A stretch of DNA of 33,326 bases from Treponema bryantii NK4A124 (GTDB taxonomy: Bacteria; Spirochaetota; Spirochaetia; Treponematales; Treponemataceae). The notes below the pieces were generated by a model that ran no database searches, was not told the origin of the DNA, and saw only the letters and a program-made list of their open reading frames with translations. Shown here one piece after another: positions 15,883 through 23,790 of the stretch; positions within the stretch are counted from its first letter, which is position 1; each line of letters starts with the position of its first letter. The position numbers and the translations under genes were made by a program. The stretch covers positions 1 through 33,326 of the forward strand of contig NZ_ATWV01000021.1 in the NCBI RefSeq assembly GCF_000421345.1, given 5' to 3'.

Positions 15883-16519
15883 AAAGCTTAGCGGGAATAT
15901 GACGCAGGAAGCTCTGGCGGAAAAACTTAACGTAAGCCGTCAGACAATCTCTAAATGGGAAATAGATGCGGCAAATCCCGAGATGGAAAAGGCTCTCGAA
16001 ATCTGTAAAATCTTTAACTGTTCCCTGGATAATCTTTTTAGGGATGAAATGGATAAACAGAGTGATTCCTATTCCAACCTGCGGCTTGAAGAAGTTCCGG
16101 GCTTTCGTTATGTGGAGCACACGGTAATCAGTACTGAACCCGAAAGCGATGTGATTGGCAAAATGTACAGGCTTGCAAAAGAAAACGGAATAGAAGTTCC
16201 CCGCGTTATCGGCTGGGATTTTCCAAATCTTTCTCAGGAGCAGATTAACGTTTTTAACATGCATGGATACACGGCCGCTTTGATTCTGCCTGATGGAGTT
16301 GCGCCCGAGGGTTGCAAAATCAAAGATCAGCCTGCTCATAAATATGCGGCAATTCACGTTGACCGCCCCTTTGAAAATCCTTTCGTGACAATTCCGGGTG
16401 CCTATCAAACGCTTGGAGATTTTATGAGAACTAATGGCCTTGTTCAGTCAGCTGAGGGCGTTATTCCTTGCTTTGAAACCGATGGCGAGAGTATGGATAT
16501 TTATATAGCTTGCAGGTAG
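15851..16519 (+). CDS. XRE-family regulator with GyrI-like ligand-binding domain
   Basis: Residues 1-62 form an XRE helix-turn-helix (MTQEALAEKLNVSRQTISKWE, then LEICKIFNCSLDNLF). Residues ~80-222 resemble the GyrI-like/effector-binding fold, with the ending ETDGESMDIYIACR. Proteins of this design bind small hydrophobic or cationic ligands and control transport or resistance genes. CAAGGAGG eight bases before the ATG is strong. It lies between a flavin reductase and a methyltransferase on the same strand and may control this set. Confidence 0.85.
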   Translation: MSFGKNLQYFRKLSGNMTQEALAEKLNVSRQTISKWEIDAANPEMEKALEICKIFNCSLDNLFRDEMDKQSDSYSNLRLEEVPGFRYVEHTVISTEPESDVIGKMYRLAKENGIEVPRVIGWDFPNLSQEQINVFNMHGYTAALILPDGVAPEGCKIKDQPAHKYAAIHVDRPFENPFVTIPGAYQTLGDFMRTNGLVQSAEGVIPCFETDGESMDIYIACR

Positions 16520-16531
16520 AGGAAGCGTATA

Positions 16532-17191
16532 ATGAACTATTCAAATACAAATGAAAAATTATACGACGACATTACCCTTTGGGAAAAAACTGACGGCAGG
16601 GATTTGTTTGCCCAGATGCCTCTGGCACCCGATGCAAAGAGCTCTCTGACTGTGCTTGATTTTGGCTATGGCTTTGGAGAAAATCTTTTTGCCTTGAGCA
16701 ATGCCTATCCTAATGGAAAAATCTACGGCATTGATTGCAACCCGATATGCCAGAAAGAAGTAGGCGAAAAAATTGCGGCACGCGGAATCAAAAACATCAC
16801 CTTAATCAATAAGGAAGTTCATAATCTGCAGGATTTTCAGGACAACTCTCTGGATTTAGTTCTGCTTTACGATGCACTTCACGGTGGCGACGGCAAAGGC
16901 AAATACATGCTTTACGAAGAATCTCATCGCATTCTAAAAAGAGGAGCCTGTCTTTCCATCCTTCCGGTTCACCTGAACAACTGGCGCGACCACCAAGGAA
17001 AAAAGAAAACCTACACCCCCGCCAAAATAAAAGCGGAACTTGCAGATTACGGTTTTGAATACATCGGCACCTGCCCCCAGAAAGGCGTCCACTGGGAAAA
17101 ATGCCACACCCTATACTACATCAAAAAAGGTACAATAACTTTTGATGCGCTGGAGAAGGTGGAGGTGATGAACTTCACAAAGCTCCAGTGA
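16532..17191 (+). CDS. Class I SAM-dependent methyltransferase
   Basis: This 219-residue protein has motif I LTVLDFGYGFGENLFALS near residues 38-55 and the acidic strand end IYGIDCNPICQ, expected to contact the ribose of SAM. It then shows SLDLVLLYDALHGG (motif IV-like) and ESHRILKRGACLSILPV. Both small-molecule and protein substrates are possible. It begins 12 bp after the regulator gene and ends only three bases from the stop of the converging GNAT gene, so there is no space for a terminator. Confidence 0.87.
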   Translation: MNYSNTNEKLYDDITLWEKTDGRDLFAQMPLAPDAKSSLTVLDFGYGFGENLFALSNAYPNGKIYGIDCNPICQKEVGEKIAARGIKNITLINKEVHNLQDFQDNSLDLVLLYDALHGGDGKGKYMLYEESHRILKRGACLSILPVHLNNWRDHQGKKKTYTPAKIKAELADYGFEYIGTCPQKGVHWEKCHTLYYIKKGTITFDALEKVEVMNFTKLQ

Positions 17192-17194
17192 GCC

Positions 17195-17635
17195 TCATTT
17201 TAGAGTCCATTCCGTCCATTCAATATGATTATACTGCATCACATCGTCGGATTTTTTCATGCCGAGTTTTTCATAAAAAGGAATTGCATTTTCGTTGGCA
17301 ATCAGATAAACGGCAATATCTTTTTCACCACCGGCAAGCTCGTGAGCCTTTTTCATAAGAGCACGACCGATTCCCCGTCTTTCATAATTTCTGTCTACGC
17401 CTAAATCTGTTATATAAAGCCAATAACAGAAATCAGTTAGTCCGAATAAAATACCCACAGCAAGCCCGTCCTCATTTCGAGCCACAAGGCTGATTGAGAC
17501 ATTTTTCACAAGCTTTGGAATACGCTCATAAAATCTTTCCTTGGGGTATTGCGAACCAAGGTCGGTGCGTTTGAGAAAATCTATGTATTCTTCTGCGCTG
17601 ATTCGCTCTTCTTTTATTGTGATATTGTTGTTCAT
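17195..17635 (-). CDS. GNAT family N-acetyltransferase
   Basis: This 146-residue protein has motif A YITDLGVDRNYERRGIGRAL (about residues 78-97), with RRGIG, and motif B NENAIPFYEKLGMKKSDD. It is the last gene of a minus-strand series of small genes running from about 21.5 kb to here. The remnant of another GNAT gene lies directly upstream. The acceptor is unknown. Confidence 0.87.
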   Translation of the reverse strand: MNNNITIKEERISAEEYIDFLKRTDLGSQYPKERFYERIPKLVKNVSISLVARNEDGLAVGILFGLTDFCYWLYITDLGVDRNYERRGIGRALMKKAHELAGGEKDIAVYLIANENAIPFYEKLGMKKSDDVMQYNHIEWTEWTLK

Positions 17636-17639
17636 ATTT

Positions 17640-17871
17640 CAAATCCTTTTGTACTGAACAGAACAGGCATCGCGGTTCAAGCTGCACCGATTATTTTGCC
17701 ATCTTCAAAAACTGCAAGCCCCATTGCTTAAAAGTTACCCAAAATCGCAAGGATTCTTCTTTCAGCTTTTTCCTGCGTCCAATTTTCATTCCACGGTTCT
17801 TCAGAGTAAGCCGCTGTCATGGCCACCGCGAGAGTCGGAATGTCTTGTTGATTTATTTGTTTTATTTCCAT
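17640..17871 (-). pseudogene. GNAT acetyltransferase pseudogene
   Basis: The minus strand opens MEIKQINQQDIPTLAVAMT, continues EEPWNENWTQEKAERRILA to a TAA, then reads AMGLAVFEDGKIIGAA to a TGA. This is the N-terminal part of a GNAT protein with at least one nonsense change (probably Gln to stop) and no C-terminal motif A. It ends in a short tail, FSTKGFEI. Its ATG overlaps the last codons of the upstream GNAT gene, so it was once part of the same translationally coupled series. Confidence 0.8.
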
Positions 17872-18368
17872 ATTAATTCCATATCAATGCATTCCCAGTC
17901 AGCGCCAAGAATGTTTATAACTCTTTTGCTGAATGGCTTAAAGCCCACAGCCTCATAACAGGCCTGCGCCTTTGGATTATTTGCAAAAACTCCCAGCGTT
18001 GCTTTTGTAGCATTCAATTCTTTTTTTGCATACTCGATTGCCAGCTCAAGCATTTTCTTGCCGTATCCTTTGCCACGGATTTCCGGAGAGACAATTACAA
18101 ATCCAAAGCGCACAGTTGTTTTCACATTTACATCAGGAATCAAAACAAAGAGATGACCAATAACATTTTCTTTTTCATCAACTGCAGTGAGCGGGAAAAA
18201 ATCCAGACCGGCTTTTCTCTCTGCGTAATTTTCATTCAATTCATTTCCCATCAACGGAAACTTCCCGATTCTATCAGCCGACCACTGGAACAAAGTTTTT
18301 TCATCCTTTACCCAGCTACAGATAATCTGAGAATCTTCGGCTTTATAGGGTCTTAATTTCATGTTCAT
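17862..18368 (-). CDS. GNAT family N-acetyltransferase (RimJ/RimL-like)
   Basis: The 168-residue protein begins MNMKLRPYKAEDSQIICSWV, typical of RimJ/RimL-type GNATs. Motif A is FGFVIVSPEIRGKGYGKKM (about residues 93-111) and motif B is NNPKAQACYEAVGFKPF. Whether it modifies a ribosomal protein or a small molecule is not visible. It begins three bases after the preceding gene's stop, and its stop overlaps the pseudogene start. Confidence 0.88.
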   Translation of the reverse strand: MNMKLRPYKAEDSQIICSWVKDEKTLFQWSADRIGKFPLMGNELNENYAERKAGLDFFPLTAVDEKENVIGHLFVLIPDVNVKTTVRFGFVIVSPEIRGKGYGKKMLELAIEYAKKELNATKATLGVFANNPKAQACYEAVGFKPFSKRVINILGADWECIDMELIWK

Positions 18369-18371
18369 ATT

Positions 18372-18791
18372 TTATAACCCCTTGCTCAAAAACATTTCCA
18401 TTGGCTGTTCGTAGCCCGAGATATTCATTACAAGACTGCCGCAATCTTTGTAGCTGTTTTTTCTATAAAAGTGCTGGGCTGTTTCATCAACCTGAGTTGA
18501 AGTTAAAACCATACCGTAGCCCTGTGCCTTCATATCCTCCTCCCAATGCTTCAGCAATTGATTTCCGTAGCCTTTATGCTGTTCCTGCCAGTCTATAAAA
18601 AGCAGAGTACAAAAAGGTGTGTTGTCCCAAAACAAATTATAGCGCAAAAGTCCAACGGGTCTGTCATCTGCAAAAATTAAGTAGCCTTGCTTATTGGCAA
18701 CTTTATTTTCAAATTCTTTTTCAGGCAAGTGCTTGTCCAGACTGTACCAGAAGGCTTTATCATTTGATGTTACGTATTCTATTATTGTCAT
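18372..18791 (-). CDS. GNAT family N-acetyltransferase
   Basis: This 139-residue protein contains LFIDWQEQHKGYGNQLLKHW (about 64-83), a motif A with QHKGYG, and ETAQHFYRKNSYKDCG as motif B. Its ATG overlaps the upstream stop as TAATG at 18791, so translation is coupled to the DinB-DUF3795 gene. It is short for a GNAT but complete. The substrate is unknown. Confidence 0.85.
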   Translation of the reverse strand: MTIIEYVTSNDKAFWYSLDKHLPEKEFENKVANKQGYLIFADDRPVGLLRYNLFWDNTPFCTLLFIDWQEQHKGYGNQLLKHWEEDMKAQGYGMVLTSTQVDETAQHFYRKNSYKDCGSLVMNISGYEQPMEMFLSKGL

Positions 18792-19852
18792 TATTTATTT
18801 CTCCATTCTTCCAGAATCTTTAAGCCCTCGTCAATTTCGCTGCCAAGCACTTCCTGGATTTTTTCGAATTTCCTTTTTGAATGCATTGTGTCCATAACTC
18901 GCAGCAATTCTTTTTTGCCGTGCTTCTGAATAAAGAGCGCCATGGCTCTTATCGCATTTGTATCCTTCCCGAGTGAGTAAAAACCTTTCTTGCAATTATA
19001 AAGCTCGCTGCATTCATAGCAGCCATCCAGGCCTTTTTCTTTGCAGCAGGCTGTGTTAGGGCAGACTCCATCTGGTGAACAGGTTGCAAAAGAACAGGTG
19101 TTGTAAATTGTCCTGCAAGAACCACACCAGGCAGTCAGAAAGCAGTGGGCGCATGAAAGTCCGCAATAGGCAATCTGATCCACACCTTTTTTTGCCTGTT
19201 GACACAACTTGTTTTTGATGCGCTGCATGGCTTCCACATGCATAATCCAGTGGCGGGACAAAGGCATTTGAATCAGCCCTTTGATATTTTTACCGTACCA
19301 GTAATCAATAAGCCAGACAGAACTTTCGTCTGGGCTAACGCAGTTGCTGGCAGTGAGCCTTTCCTTGTCCTCATCCGTAAAAGTTTTCTTCAAATCCGCA
19401 AAGTTCAAACCCGTCAGCATTTCATTTGTAGACTCCATCACAGCCTTGCAATATTCATAAGTTGCTTTGATATTCAGTGCCTTAGAAAATTCAATCATCG
19501 CGTCACCATCAAGCTCGTTGGCAGTTGTGATAACTGAACTGTTAGATTTAACTAACCAATCATCCTGAAAAAGAATCTGCTGGTCTTTCAAAATCAGCGT
19601 GTGCACAACAATATCTTCAATTCGGAAAAGATGCCAGAGTGACCAGGCTAGGGTAGTGTGCTGAGAACCCTTTCCCACACCAAAAGGCAGCTGATAAAAA
19701 GCAACAAGTGGGAAAGTTTTCACAATCGAAGTTATCTGTTCAAATAGCTCACTGCGCAGTTCAAGAAGAATTTTTATTCCATCAGCAAAAGTCGCTTCCT
19801 TCGAAATGAGCGTCTGCATCTTTTTGTTTTTTTCTGACCAGTCCTTATCCAT
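18791..19852 (-). CDS. DinB-like domain fused to cysteine-rich DUF3795
   Basis: The 353-residue protein has two parts. Residues ~10-215 form a DinB-like helical bundle with TLAWSLWHLFRIEDIVVH, where a histidine of the usual metal triad lies, and LSRHWIMHVEAMQRIK, where the last histidines lie. Residues ~228-353 are DUF3795-like, with a run of cysteine motifs (YCGLSCAHC, WCGSC, CPNTACC, CYEC) that should bind zinc or a cluster. DinB-fold proteins include thiol-dependent transferases; DUF3795 has no known role. It shares overlapping start and stop codons with the GNAT downstream. The start has AGGAAAAA upstream. Confidence 0.82.
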   Translation of the reverse strand: MDKDWSEKNKKMQTLISKEATFADGIKILLELRSELFEQITSIVKTFPLVAFYQLPFGVGKGSQHTTLAWSLWHLFRIEDIVVHTLILKDQQILFQDDWLVKSNSSVITTANELDGDAMIEFSKALNIKATYEYCKAVMESTNEMLTGLNFADLKKTFTDEDKERLTASNCVSPDESSVWLIDYWYGKNIKGLIQMPLSRHWIMHVEAMQRIKNKLCQQAKKGVDQIAYCGLSCAHCFLTAWCGSCRTIYNTCSFATCSPDGVCPNTACCKEKGLDGCYECSELYNCKKGFYSLGKDTNAIRAMALFIQKHGKKELLRVMDTMHSKRKFEKIQEVLGSEIDEGLKILEEWRNK

Positions 19853-19863
19853 ATTACTTTTTC

Positions 19864-20130
19864 CTATAACCAGCTTTTTATAAATTGCTTTGTAATCATC
19901 AGTTTACCATGGTCGGTGGTGATTGGATAAGCGTCGCCAAAATCCAGGAATTTTCCAGAATTGTCGAAAACCTGGCGCCCCTTTACTACCAGACCTTTTT
20001 TGCTGATACTTCCATTTTCATCTATTTCCAATATCAAAAAAGAGCAACCATTGTCACCTAGCTTCATCAGCAGACGAACTTTGAGACCACTTTTTATTTC
20101 TATCCAGGTATTCAGAATTATGTTTTCCAT
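19864..20130 (-). CDS. Small hypothetical protein (88 aa)
   Basis: I do not recognise this protein. It is predicted soluble and beta-rich (IEIKSGLKVRLLMKL, then SFLILEIDENGSISKKGLVV), with no signal peptide or metal motif. It lies 11 bp upstream of the DinB-DUF3795 gene on the same strand and is probably the first gene of that transcript, since an AT-rich gap of about 75 bp precedes it. Confidence 0.65.
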   Translation of the reverse strand: MENIILNTWIEIKSGLKVRLLMKLGDNGCSFLILEIDENGSISKKGLVVKGRQVFDNSGKFLDFGDAYPITTDHGKLMITKQFIKSWL

Positions 20131-20207
20131 TTTTGAATAATTATATCATAACTTTTCTATTTATCATTTTTAAATAACTTCCGAATAAATCTTTTCGACC
20201 ACAGCTT

Positions 20208-20663
20208 TTATCTCTCCAAGACAAAACGCACAACCTTCACACTTCCATCCATCTCGGTCGCTGCAATTTTAAAGCCGCATTTTTCTGTATAAAAGCGGAC
20301 ATTTTCCTCTTTATCCACAGGAGTTATCAACGTAAACTTTTTCCAATCCACATAATGCGATTTTGCAAAAGCCACAGCCGCAGTGCCAATTCCTTTCCCC
20401 TGAAATTCCGGCCTAACACACAGGCAGCCAATTTCATACACCCCGCTTTCCACAGCTTTACACGAAATGCAGCCAACCGGCTCGTCATCACACAAAATCA
20501 CAAACTTTGGAAACTCAAGGATAGATCGCTGCATCTCTTCCAAACTTCTTCCATAAGCCGGGCACTCGCCGTATCTGACAAAATCCTTGTAAAAAGCGGA
20601 ATTGTAAATCTCTATGAGCAGCTCTGCGTCTGAGATAAGCGCTTCCCTGAATTCAATTTTCAT
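20208..20663 (-). CDS. GNAT family N-acetyltransferase
   Basis: This 151-residue protein has motif A GCLCVRPEFQGKGIGTAAV (about 83-101) and motif B EENVRFYTEKCGFKI. The N-terminus (IEFREALISDAELLIEIYNSAF) is typical of the family. The acceptor is unknown. It is followed downstream by a 77-bp AT-rich gap, so it may be a separate unit from the genes to its left. Confidence 0.87.
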   Translation of the reverse strand: MKIEFREALISDAELLIEIYNSAFYKDFVRYGECPAYGRSLEEMQRSILEFPKFVILCDDEPVGCISCKAVESGVYEIGCLCVRPEFQGKGIGTAAVAFAKSHYVDWKKFTLITPVDKEENVRFYTEKCGFKIAATEMDGSVKVVRFVLER

Positions 20664-20708
20664 ACTTGTAAGATAGCATATTTTTATTTTGAGCGCATCC
20701 GTCTCTAA

Positions 20709-21464
20709 TTAATTTTGCGTTGGAAAATACAAAAACTCATACTTCACAGGATTGGCAAATCCCAGTCGTTTGGCAAGCCTAACAGATTCTGCGTTCTCTT
20801 CATCACAAGCCCAGATTGCTTTCAGCCCCATCTTTTCAAGTTCTTCCAGAGTTTTAAGACAAGTCGCAAATGCAAAACCACGTCTACGATATGGCTCAAA
20901 AGTGTAAACGCCCATTTCCGTAAATCCCCTGCAAGTAAAAGCAGCCTCGCTTTCGCAACAGACCTCGCCGTTTTCTACAGCATAAAATCCAAAGGCTTTC
21001 TGGAGAAATGCTTCTTTTGTGCCATAATTTTGCAAATGCCAGTTTTTATAATCTTCCGGTAACTTGTCGAACAATTCACTTGTAAAAGGCGTGATTTCCA
21101 AATCGCAGGCTTTTTCTAAAGCTTCTTTCCTTTCTATAAACTCAAGTCGCGGAATTATTTTTGCAAACTCTTTAAGCGGATATGTTCCTTTTCGCTCTGG
21201 AACCCAGATTACCTGAAGCCAATCCTTTTTTATAACTTCGCCCAAGACCTCTTCAATCCAAGGTAAATCCGCCTCATCGCTGATATAAGTCCAGCTCATA
21301 TCCAGCCTGCAAATTGCTTTTGTGGGAGAAGTGATGTCATCTACAAAAGTCTTGCCCGACATCTTCCCATCAAAATAACACCAGAGCGCAGAATTGTTCG
21401 GCTGCCTTTTCAAAAAGAGCGGCTTTATCAAATCTCGTTTTTCTTCGGTAAGTTGGGCCAACAT
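20709..21464 (-). CDS. GNAT acetyltransferase, long form (GNAT_acetyltr_2-like)
   Basis: The 251-residue protein fits the longer GNATs in which an N-terminal domain of about 120 residues (ALWCYFDGKMSGKTFVDD) precedes the acetyltransferase half. The latter has GVYTFEPYRRRGFAFATCL (about 188-206) as motif A and NAESVRLAKRLGF as motif B. RRRGFA replaces the common RxxGxG. The relatives include resistance-type and uncharacterised enzymes. It lies 45 bp upstream of the next GNAT on the same strand. Confidence 0.83.
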   Translation of the reverse strand: MLAQLTEEKRDLIKPLFLKRQPNNSALWCYFDGKMSGKTFVDDITSPTKAICRLDMSWTYISDEADLPWIEEVLGEVIKKDWLQVIWVPERKGTYPLKEFAKIIPRLEFIERKEALEKACDLEITPFTSELFDKLPEDYKNWHLQNYGTKEAFLQKAFGFYAVENGEVCCESEAAFTCRGFTEMGVYTFEPYRRRGFAFATCLKTLEELEKMGLKAIWACDEENAESVRLAKRLGFANPVKYEFLYFPTQN

Positions 21465-21510
21465 GGGAACTCCTTTATTTATTCGCTAATAATAAATTAT
21501 AATCAAAGCA

Positions 21511-21539
21511 TTTAATTAATACTATAGTTGTGTTATAAT
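21511..21539 (+). promoter_or_regulatory. Putative promoter of the zeta-toxin pair
   Basis: TATAAT (21534-21539) lies 17 bases after a weak TTTAAT (21511-21516), just ahead of the antitoxin gene. The predicted start would leave a leader of only about 15 bases that includes AGGAG. The weak -35 box lowers confidence. Confidence 0.35.
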
Positions 21540-21563
21540 CAATTTATAGGAGAAATAGTGTCC

Positions 21564-21758
21564 ATGGAAGAAAATGAACTTGATTCAACTTGTGGCCTTT
21601 CAGATTCTGAATTAACAGAAAGATTTAAAGAGTCGATTCGCATAGATAATGAAATCAAACGAATAAAAGGCGCTCCTATTGCACGCTATGATTTAAAAAC
21701 TAAAACAGCTTATCTCGAATATCCTGATGGAAGAAAAGAGGTGGTTAATGCCCGCTAA
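21564..21758 (+). CDS. Putative antitoxin of zeta-toxin pair
   Basis: The 64-residue acidic protein (MEENELDSTCGLSDSELTE...) has a predicted helical N-terminal half and a C-terminal ARYDLKTKTAYLEYPDG strand pair. Position and size fit an antitoxin to the following zeta-type toxin, whose gene it overlaps by 11 bp. It is not an obvious epsilon homologue, so the antitoxin role is inferred from context. AGGAG at 21548-21552 would also suit GTG 21558, which adds two residues. Confidence 0.6.
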   Translation: MEENELDSTCGLSDSELTERFKESIRIDNEIKRIKGAPIARYDLKTKTAYLEYPDGRKEVVNAR

Positions 21759-22308
21759 AAAGCTTCCAGAAATAATTGTTTTTGCAGGTCCAAATGGAAG
21801 CGGAAAGTCTACAATAACAAGACTTGCTAAAATCATTGAGCCTTACATTAATGCTGATGATATAAAACGTACAAATCATTGCACAGATTTAGAAGCGGCT
21901 CAAATGGCAGAGGCAATGCGTGAAAAATGTATCAAGGAACACAAAAGTTTTACTTTTGAAACAGTTCTTTCTACAGATAGAAACCTTAAATTATTAAAAA
22001 AAGCAAAAACTGAAGGATATTTTATTCGATGCATTTATGTTTTAACTTGTGATCCAAACATTAATGTAGCCCGTGTAAAATCTCGAGAATCCCAGGGAGG
22101 TCATGGCGTTCCTGAAGACAAAATAATTTCGCGATACAAAAAAGCCCTTGATTTAATTCCAGAACTGATAAATGTTTGTGATGTTATGCACATTTATGAT
22201 AATTCTGATGTACCTTTTAGAATTTTTAAAAAACGCAAGACCGAACTCTTTTTCTGGGAAAATGAATATTGGTCTGAAAAGAATATTCATGATTTGGTAA
22301 AATTATAA
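21748..22308 (+). CDS. Zeta toxin family P-loop kinase
   Basis: This 186-residue protein has Walker A FAGPNGSGKSTITR at about 12-25 and INADDIKRT as the acidic substrate-side motif. SFTFETVLSTDRNL and IYVLTCDPNINVARVKSRESQGGHGVPEDKI with its lid arginines follow, all typical of zeta-toxin-like kinases of this size. Such enzymes phosphorylate UDP-N-acetylglucosamine or related compounds in characterised cases; here the substrate is inferred only from family. The ATG 21748 follows GAGGTGG and overlaps the antitoxin end. Confidence 0.85.
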   Translation: MPAKKLPEIIVFAGPNGSGKSTITRLAKIIEPYINADDIKRTNHCTDLEAAQMAEAMREKCIKEHKSFTFETVLSTDRNLKLLKKAKTEGYFIRCIYVLTCDPNINVARVKSRESQGGHGVPEDKIISRYKKALDLIPELINVCDVMHIYDNSDVPFRIFKKRKTELFFWENEYWSEKNIHDLVKL

Positions 22309-22389
22309 AAACCTACTAGCTTACCACTTCCCCTTCAATCTCCGAAGCAATTTTTGGAGGGGTGTCAACCCTATATAGAGGTAATAGAT

Positions 22390-23490
22390 ATGAAGAAATT
22401 TATTATTAGTTTATTTTTTGTAATTTTTGCACTTTTTAATGTTTGTGGAGAAGACCTCCTTCATCCTGTAATTAGAGATGATATTGATGAGGATATTAAA
22501 AAGATTGAGCAGGCATTAGTTGATTATGTTTTATATCCAGAATTGGTAGAGAGAGGTTTTGATGTTCATCGTTTAGATAATATGAAAATTGATGGTGAGA
22601 TGTTTGAATATGTTGAGTCATTTTTTAGACCAAATGATGAGAAAGGTTGGAATGCTTTAGATAATCATCATAGTTTTAGTCTTAGAGATGAGAATGGGAA
22701 AGAGTTTAGATCTAAAGATTATAAAAGAGCAGTTATATTTTCAAATGAATATGGCACAAAAGATGAGTTGTTGAAAAAAGGTTGTGTTGAAAATGAGACT
22801 ATGTTTTATTATCCAAGTAATGGTGAAAAGGATTGGAGAGTTGGTAAGTGGAGTTGGTCTTTTATAAATTATAGAGGAGAACTTTTTTACCGCGGTCCAG
22901 GAAGATTTAAAGGAACTTATGCTAGTGGTATGGGTTTATTTGATGGTGGGAATTATATCTATGGTGATGGTAAAAATAATTGTTGGTTTGGAATGTTGGA
23001 AACAAAGAAATCAGTTGTTATAGATTTCGATAGTGTTGAAGATTATATAAATGATGTAAAACTTCCAAAGAAAGATAATTTAATTATTGATTTGAGTGTT
23101 GGTAATGGTGGAAGTGGAAGGGCATCATCTAAGTTTGTTGAAACAATTAAAAATTCAAAATATAAAAAAATAATTATCATTACTGGTGATACTACTTCCG
23201 CTAGTGAAAATATTGTGCATCTTCTACAAGATGATAAAAGAGTTATTAGAATTGGAAGAAATACTAATGGTAGACACTATGTTGGAGGAGTTAAATGTGT
23301 TCTTTCAATAAAAGAAAAAGGCCTTTATCTTCTTTATGGTGATGCTATAGTATCAGGAGTTGGAAATCAAGAAGGTATTGGTTATCTTCCAGATATTTGG
23401 GCAGATAATAAAGAAGATATTTTTAAAAATGTTGTTTCAATAACAGGTGATACAGAACTTAAAATTGGAACACATTTCTTTATAAGATAA
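22390..23490 (+). CDS. Secreted S41-peptidase-like protein
   Basis: The 366-residue protein starts with a signal peptide (MKKFIISLFFVIFALFNVCG). The C-terminal part resembles tail-specific S41 peptidases: LIIDLSVGNGGSG, then IIITGDTTSASENIVHLLQ, where the first serine of TSASE sits where the nucleophile is expected. IGRNTNGRHYVGG and GIGYLPDIWAD come next. The N-terminal 200 residues contain no PDZ domain that I can see. The gene is AT-rich, with codons such as GAT, AAT and GTT used almost throughout, unlike the GC-richer GNAT genes around it, so it may be a later arrival. AGAGGTAA lies just before the ATG. Confidence 0.65.
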   Translation: MKKFIISLFFVIFALFNVCGEDLLHPVIRDDIDEDIKKIEQALVDYVLYPELVERGFDVHRLDNMKIDGEMFEYVESFFRPNDEKGWNALDNHHSFSLRDENGKEFRSKDYKRAVIFSNEYGTKDELLKKGCVENETMFYYPSNGEKDWRVGKWSWSFINYRGELFYRGPGRFKGTYASGMGLFDGGNYIYGDGKNNCWFGMLETKKSVVIDFDSVEDYINDVKLPKKDNLIIDLSVGNGGSGRASSKFVETIKNSKYKKIIIITGDTTSASENIVHLLQDDKRVIRIGRNTNGRHYVGGVKCVLSIKEKGLYLLYGDAIVSGVGNQEGIGYLPDIWADNKEDIFKNVVSITGDTELKIGTHFFIR

Positions 23491-23514
23491 AAATAAAGCC
23501 GCTTATTTATTTAA

Positions 23515-23675
23515 TTAACATCCACTGGGTTGTGGTGAAGGAGTTGGATTTTCACTAGATGGTGGTGGAGTATATGTTGATGGAGTTGTAGTATCTGTTG
23601 GGTTAGCTGGGGCTGTATTTTTGTATAACGACCTGCAATTTTGATATGTACCACTTGTACTGGACAAGGGATTGG
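23515..23675 (-). pseudogene. Remnant of a Pro/Thr/Ser-rich C-terminal tail
   Basis: One minus-strand frame reads SNPLSSTSGTYQNCRSLYK, then NTAPANPTDTTTPSTYTPP and PSSENPTPSPQPSGC before the TAA at 23517-23515. The strong bias for proline, threonine and serine resembles a linker or surface-protein tail. Upstream the frame runs into GC-rich repeat DNA, so the 5' part of the gene is missing. The longer open frame in another register is probably spurious. Confidence 0.4.
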
Positions 23676-23770
23676 AGCTGCGCCGAAGGCGTCCCGAGCG
23701 AAGCGAGTGGATGAGCCGCGGTTAGACGGCGAACAGCGCAAAGCCCGGTTTTTGCGGAGCAAAAATGGCC
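23674..23770. repeat. GC-rich hairpin mosaic, dispersed repeat copy B
   Basis: GGAGCTGCGCCGAAGGCG (23674-23691) is the inverted match, with one difference, of 5846-5863. It is followed by CGAGCGAAGCGAGTGG and other GC-rich short palindromes. The patch abuts the remnant gene on one side and the AraC-GGDEF gene on the other. Confidence 0.55.
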
Positions 23771-23790
23771 CAAACAATTTTCATCACTTT

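Noticed and set aside
22330-22362. Dyad CCCCTTCAA/TTGGAGGGG as another member of the array family
   Set aside because: The arm distance is 24 bp, one pair is a wobble and there is only one unit; it may be a weak transcript end of the zeta-toxin gene.
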